The position numbers were made by a program, and so were the translations under genes. Positions 60,088 to 64,000 of a stretch of 64,000 nucleotides of DNA are shown in pieces. Source of the stretch: Aquanectria penicillioides (lineage: Eukaryota; Ascomycota; Sordariomycetes; Hypocreales; Nectriaceae); the NCBI GenBank assembly GCA_003415625.1, contig PYIU01000005.1, forward strand, positions 1,431,001-1,495,000, given 5' to 3'. Position 1 is the stretch's first letter. Every line of letters begins with the position of its first letter. The notes beneath the pieces were generated by a model, which was not told the DNA's origin, did no database searches, and saw nothing but the letters and a program-made list of their open reading frames with translations.

Positions 60088-62418
60088 ATGGCGCCTTTCT
60101 TGTACACCAGGCTTCCCCCGGACCGCATCCGTCTGTTCAAGCTGCATCCCGGACAATGGGACGATGACCTAGAAGCAGAGCTCTTTGAAGCAGACCAGTC
60201 TTTTAGCTATACGGCTATATCGTACACATGGGGGAGCCCGGTAGCGCGGAAGGAAATCATCGTCAATGGAACCGCCACGGGCATCACTTTTAATCTTGAC
60301 CTCGCCTTGCGCGCTATTCGATCTCCAGATGTCCCAATCACTCTCTGGGTCGATGCGCTGTGCATCAACCAGGGAAATGTTGACGACAAGGGCCAGCAAG
60401 TAAATCTCATGCACCAAATCTTCAGTTGGGCAACCGAGGTCTGGGCCTATGTTGGTGACTCCTTGGACCGAAGTCTACGCAGCTATGACTCTCGGCTTAA
60501 GAAATTGGCAGCTTCTGATTCCTTCCGATTCTCCACAAACGACGATAGTGCTTGGGAGCAAATTCATGGTGCTCTTTCGCTGCTTGAGATGAAGGATCCG
60601 GCTGAATTAGCACCTCACGAGAGATGCTTGTGCATCTTTGGTCTGCTCAGAGCACTGTCGTCCGGAGCTCTCCATGCCAAACTGAAGGGCATGCCCCTCT
60701 TCTCCAAGAAAGACCCCGTCAAAATGGAACCCAAAATCCTCCACCTCTTCGAATGGTTACGGATCTTCGTCATCGCTCCCTGGTGGGATCGTATGTGGGT
60801 CACTCAAGAAGTTGGGGTCGCCCGCGAACTTCAAATTACGTATGGAAAGACCACCATTTCTTTCCGACTTCTATCCGATATGGTCAATGAAATTGGTACC
60901 CAGCCGTTCCGATGGTTCCATTCGAAACCCGAGCACACAAAAGTGCTCGACCTCCTAGTTACAAAGGTCAAAAAAATATCCGAGCTTCGCCGCTTTCAAA
61001 AATACGAATCCATCTCGGAAATCCGTGACTTGAATTACTTTCAGCAATCACTCGGCAGCCCTCTTTTATGGCTTCTGAGGACATTTCGGCACAGAAACTC
61101 TTCAGAACCCAGGGATAAAATCTACGCCGTCTCCAAACTCCTCGGCAATCTTGGGTCATGGTCTCAGTACACCCTCAACGCAGACTACCACACCACCGTC
61201 TCCATGTTGTTCTGCAAGGTGGCCTTTAGGATCATGCATGAGACAGGCATCTTTTGGATCACATCTGTGGACCTAGCGGCGAAATCGCGAGACAGGCTTC
61301 CCTCGTGGGTGCCGAATTGGGCGGATGGGTTTTCAAGTCCAGATCCTGATACCATTGCATGGAAGATTCGCTTGTGCCACAATGTGTCTGATATTACTTT
61401 TTCAGTCCAGACGCCGGACTCATCGAACAAGGAAATGACACCAACAGAATTCTATCGCAAGCTAACCACTGATCCCAATTGCTCTTCATGGAATAAGCTC
61501 AAGGGCAGTAAATATAATCACGAGGAAAAGATAGCAGAGGTCTCCCAGCTCCAGGCTGATGGCTTCAGCTATAGCCGATTCATGCACCTGGATAACGAAA
61601 ACACCGAGGCGCGACGAATGCAGTATGAACATTTCGACCAGCTGGCCAAAGAGTTCACAAAGGTCGAAAGCTGTCTCAAGGTTCCCGCGCAATATTGCAC
61701 CAGCATCCACCACGTCTCTGAGCCTATCGCCCCGGACCTGTCCAACCTGTCCAGCATCATCAAGGCCCTCAAAGTCGCTAGATACAAAGTATTTCCCAAC
61801 GACTGGAAGCACGACTTGTTTGGAAACCGCCTGGATACCATCGGCCGGACCCTCTGTTTCGGCGTCGTGGTGGAAGCAGACAGTGAGATTCGCCCACAGG
61901 GTGGTTGGGATGACCCTAACCTGGCCATCCTGCTTCACCTGCTCACCACACAACGAGACCTGAAGCAGGGACATCGACTAGAGGACGTGGAAGACTATGC
62001 AAGTCGCTTCAAGGATAAATTCGTCTCGGAGATCATGGCCGGGTGCAGCCATTGCTCCGTATCAACCGACCGGCCTTGCCAGGACTGTGAGACCGCGGGG
62101 TCAGAGAAACCCATACTGTCTGCATCAGCCGCTTTAGAAAACAAGCAAATCAAGGAGGTCCATCTCACCGCGTTGCAGACTGCTCCTGGGAACTGCCTTC
62201 TTCTCACTAGAGAAGGGACCCTCGCTCTCGGCCCCGTACAGACACAGATTGGGGATAGAATCTTCATCTTGAGCGGAGGACTCTGTCCGTACATTCTTCG
62301 TAGGGACGACACCCCGAAATATCTGGGCCACCGGGCATTCCAGCTCGTGGGAGACTGTTATCTTGATAGAGTTCCGAAGTGGGAACCAGACAACTTGGAG
62401 ACCGTCGCACTAGTTTAG
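60088..62418 (+). CDS. HET-domain (heterokaryon incompatibility) protein
   Basis: Single exon, 776 aa, ATG 60088 (MAPFLYTRLPPDRIRLF). The HET domain (PF06985) lies in about residues 35-250. Its three core blocks are visible: FSYTAISYTWGSP (38-51), LWVDALCINQGNVDDK (86-101) and QQVNLMHQIFSWATEVWAYVGD (103-124). WWDRMWVTQEVGVAREL follows in the later conserved block. The middle has LRTFRHRNSSEPRDKIYAVSKLLG, typical of HET-6-like proteins. The C-terminus carries CSHC...CQDC (two CxxC) and GDRIFILSGGLCPYILRR...FQLVGDCYLDRV, the usual closing block. HET domains are related to TIR domains and trigger cell death on non-self recognition. No NACHT, WD40 or other sensor domain is attached, and no obvious partner gene lies beside it. 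Role in incompatibility is inferred. Confidence 0.92.
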   Translation: MAPFLYTRLPPDRIRLFKLHPGQWDDDLEAELFEADQSFSYTAISYTWGSPVARKEIIVNGTATGITFNLDLALRAIRSPDVPITLWVDALCINQGNVDDKGQQVNLMHQIFSWATEVWAYVGDSLDRSLRSYDSRLKKLAASDSFRFSTNDDSAWEQIHGALSLLEMKDPAELAPHERCLCIFGLLRALSSGALHAKLKGMPLFSKKDPVKMEPKILHLFEWLRIFVIAPWWDRMWVTQEVGVARELQITYGKTTISFRLLSDMVNEIGTQPFRWFHSKPEHTKVLDLLVTKVKKISELRRFQKYESISEIRDLNYFQQSLGSPLLWLLRTFRHRNSSEPRDKIYAVSKLLGNLGSWSQYTLNADYHTTVSMLFCKVAFRIMHETGIFWITSVDLAAKSRDRLPSWVPNWADGFSSPDPDTIAWKIRLCHNVSDITFSVQTPDSSNKEMTPTEFYRKLTTDPNCSSWNKLKGSKYNHEEKIAEVSQLQADGFSYSRFMHLDNENTEARRMQYEHFDQLAKEFTKVESCLKVPAQYCTSIHHVSEPIAPDLSNLSSIIKALKVARYKVFPNDWKHDLFGNRLDTIGRTLCFGVVVEADSEIRPQGGWDDPNLAILLHLLTTQRDLKQGHRLEDVEDYASRFKDKFVSEIMAGCSHCSVSTDRPCQDCETAGSEKPILSASAALENKQIKEVHLTALQTAPGNCLLLTREGTLALGPVQTQIGDRIFILSGGLCPYILRRDDTPKYLGHRAFQLVGDCYLDRVPKWEPDNLETVALV

Positions 62419-62559
62419 ACCTCGAGCGCAAGCAAAGCCAGAAGAAGACAGAAGAGACGATACAAAATAGAAATCACTGTTGATTCTATTCCGGTTGGGC
62501 CGTATATACCTAATTTCCTTTGATGCCAGACTCCTCATCCATAGTCCCCCAAACTCCAT
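62419..62559. other. Short convergent 3' intergenic region
   Basis: 141 bp between the HET gene (+) and the polymerase gene (-). Nothing seen. Confidence 0.5.
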
Positions 62560-64000
62560 TTACAAGCCTTGGTACAAACCCTCAACGACGTCCGCCAACA
62601 TCCTTAGACCGTAAAACTTGGCAACCTTCTTCATTACACTCAACTTTTTGTTGACATTCTGCCTCGAAACCACCTCTTTCCACTCTCCACTACACGTACA
62701 ATGCTCCATGAAGTCATTGAGTCTGAGCGCACCACATCGGACACACTTCAAATCTTGAGTGGACCATTCGACAACCCAACTTTCCACCACAGTCAATAAC
62801 CGCTCTTCAATCGCAACACGGTCGTATTCACTCTCACAGAAACCGCAACGCCAGCTTGCGCCTTCAGTAAAGAGGTCCTCGTCACGGCACAGGTCGAGGT
62901 CTCTTGTCATAGTACAGTTGTCGCACGAAATCTGTGGTAGACGCAGAGTCTCCGAAGGATTGGCAAAGGCGCCTTCCTTTGAGAACTCACGAATTTCAAA
63001 TAGGGCCAGAAGCTCCTTGCGAAGGAGTCGGGCCTCAAGCGTAATGTTCTTATCTAGCGATAGAACCTGCATCAGAGACTTGACAAGCTCAAGGATGGGA
63101 TTGCGAGGAGTTAGATGTGAGCCTGGGAGGCTGGGGAAGGAATAATCCTCAGCAAGTTCCGGGTGCAACAACTCGCGCTTTTGTTTATTAATGAGACCGA
63201 GAATAGCCTTCTTCAGCGGCTTCTCAAAGGCTTTGCCTAGTATGACTTGGCCCTCTTCGTTTTCCAAGTTCCGGTTCGGTAATTGGGTGAGACGAGGGGT
63301 AGAATCGGGATCATTGTTCTGTGGTCGCTTGAGATTGTGCATCAGCTGTATAAATTCGATAACCCAGTCCTGGAACGCTGGCTGTAATCGGACAGGGAGG
63401 AACGTTGCCATTTGCCAATGCATGACCATTTCGAGATTTTGTTCGTCAGATTCCACAACCTCTTGGCATGCTTTGCCTCCATAGTTGTACTCGTCGTACC
63501 ACACCAGGTAGTCCCAATACTCTTTGATCTCCAAATCGATAAAATGGAAAAGGGGCTTGCTCTTGATCGACTTAATGATGTACTGGCTGTATGCGTAAGC
63601 GTTGCCGACCTCAGCCTTGGTAGTTTGCAGGATAAGTCGATTAGCACTGGCAAAGACGACTTGGGATCCCACACGGCGGAAGTCGGCCATCAGCTGCTGG
63701 AAGGCCTTGCGGGACATCATCTGCACGTAGTAATGTAACGCTCGGTCATACATGAACGAATCGGGATTCTCAACCCAGCGTACCAAGTGCTGGACCAACA
63801 CATCAGCCATGGTGCTTCCTCGACATGCTTCAGCCCACCATGCCTTGACCATTTCTCGGAGCACAAGGACACCCGCATTGGCAAACGCATTTTCCGACGC
63901 CAGTGTTTCTGAATCGTCTGCTCCAGGATTGAAGGATACAGAATCTGCACCCTCAAGCTCGTTGATGAGGGAGGATGTAAGGATGGTATTGATGGCAAGG
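62560..64000 (-). CDS. POL2: DNA polymerase epsilon catalytic subunit, C-terminal part (5' end beyond the window)
   Basis: The frame is open from the stop at 62,560 to the window edge: 480 codons, no intron, no in-frame stop. The edge falls inside the frame, so the gene continues beyond 64,000. The visible part is the non-catalytic C-terminal half: MVKAWWAEACRGSTMADVLV, YYVQMMSRKAFQQLMADFRR, GSQVVFASANRLILQTTK and YWDYLVWYDEYNYGGKACQE. It ends with two Cys modules: CDNCTMTRDLDLC...WRCGFC (CysA) and CVRCGALRLNDFMEHCTC (CysB). The protein ends VAKFYGLRMLADVVEGLYQG. This domain binds Dpb2 and CMG helicase and is essential for replication initiation. The match in length and motif order is typical. 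The polymerase and exonuclease domains lie outside the window. Confidence 0.95.
   Translation of the reverse strand, partial: LAINTILTSSLINELEGADSVSFNPGADDSETLASENAFANAGVLVLREMVKAWWAEACRGSTMADVLVQHLVRWVENPDSFMYDRALHYYVQMMSRKAFQQLMADFRRVGSQVVFASANRLILQTTKAEVGNAYAYSQYIIKSIKSKPLFHFIDLEIKEYWDYLVWYDEYNYGGKACQEVVESDEQNLEMVMHWQMATFLPVRLQPAFQDWVIEFIQLMHNLKRPQNNDPDSTPRLTQLPNRNLENEEGQVILGKAFEKPLKKAILGLINKQKRELLHPELAEDYSFPSLPGSHLTPRNPILELVKSLMQVLSLDKNITLEARLLRKELLALFEIREFSKEGAFANPSETLRLPQISCDNCTMTRDLDLCRDEDLFTEGASWRCGFCESEYDRVAIEERLLTVVESWVVEWSTQDLKCVRCGALRLNDFMEHCTCSGEWKEVVSRQNVNKKLSVMKKVAKFYGLRMLADVVEGLYQGL

Overview
The window is nuclear DNA of a filamentous ascomycete, most likely a sordariomycete and probably of the order Hypocreales (inferred, not proven). 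Genes are dense, on both strands and mostly single-copy housekeeping genes. They carry short GT-AG introns, mostly 49-115 nt, with donors such as GTAAGT, GTATGC and GTGAGT. Several families are typical of filamentous fungi: HET, DUF6594, a Ser/Thr-rich GPI protein, a cytochrome P450 and a fungal SET protein with a signal peptide. No transposon, CRISPR array or prokaryotic operon was seen.

Layout. 1-422: 5' part of a GPR1/FUN34/YaaH acetate transporter (-), then about 4 kb with no supported gene. 4.5-10.5 kb: mitochondrial J-domain protein (+), SET protein (-), single-pass membrane protein (-), mitochondrial GatB (-). 11.9-16.9 kb: DUF6594 membrane protein (+), intron-containing tRNA-Ala(AGC) (+), GPI-type surface protein (+). 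17.3-28.1 kb: VPS41 (-) and APC1 (+), divergent. 28.7-31.2 kb: eIF3e (-) and mitochondrial ribosomal protein mL49/Img2 (+), divergent. 31.6-35.1 kb: SWI1-type ARID/polyQ chromatin remodeler (-), with a long 5' region and a gene-poor stretch to 40.7 kb. 40.7-45.9 kb: UTP6 (-) and CWH43 (+), divergent. 47.6-49.5 kb: cytochrome P450 (+). 50.3-52.2 kb: CCCH/FG nucleoporin of the Nup42/Amo1 type (+). 52.7-53.3 kb: ribosomal protein uS10 (-). 54.1-56.1 kb: CUE-domain Cue3/ASCC2-like protein (+), tail-to-tail with 2 bp spacing to a C2H2 zinc-finger protein that carries a GDSG protease-like motif (-). 60.1-62.4 kb: HET-domain protein (+). 62.6-64.0 kb: 3' part of the DNA polymerase epsilon catalytic subunit gene (-).

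The genes do not form one pathway. They cover translation (eIF3e, uS10, mL49, GatB, UTP6, tRNA-Ala, Cue3), cell cycle and replication (APC1, Pol epsilon), chromatin (SWI1, possibly SET), membrane traffic and nuclear transport (VPS41, Nup42), and cell surface or GPI lipid biology (CWH43, the GPI protein).

The most striking observation is technical or evolutionary. Five genes (DUF6594, VPS41, APC1, SWI1, CUE3-like) can be read as full-length family proteins only if single bases are missing from the sequence, almost always in short G/C homopolymer runs. There are seven such sites. In each gene, adding one base per inferred site makes the total coding length divisible by three. Homopolymer undercalling in the assembly is much likelier than inactivation of several core genes. 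Reported start positions were checked for a true ATG; several open frames begin upstream with GTG or TTG only.
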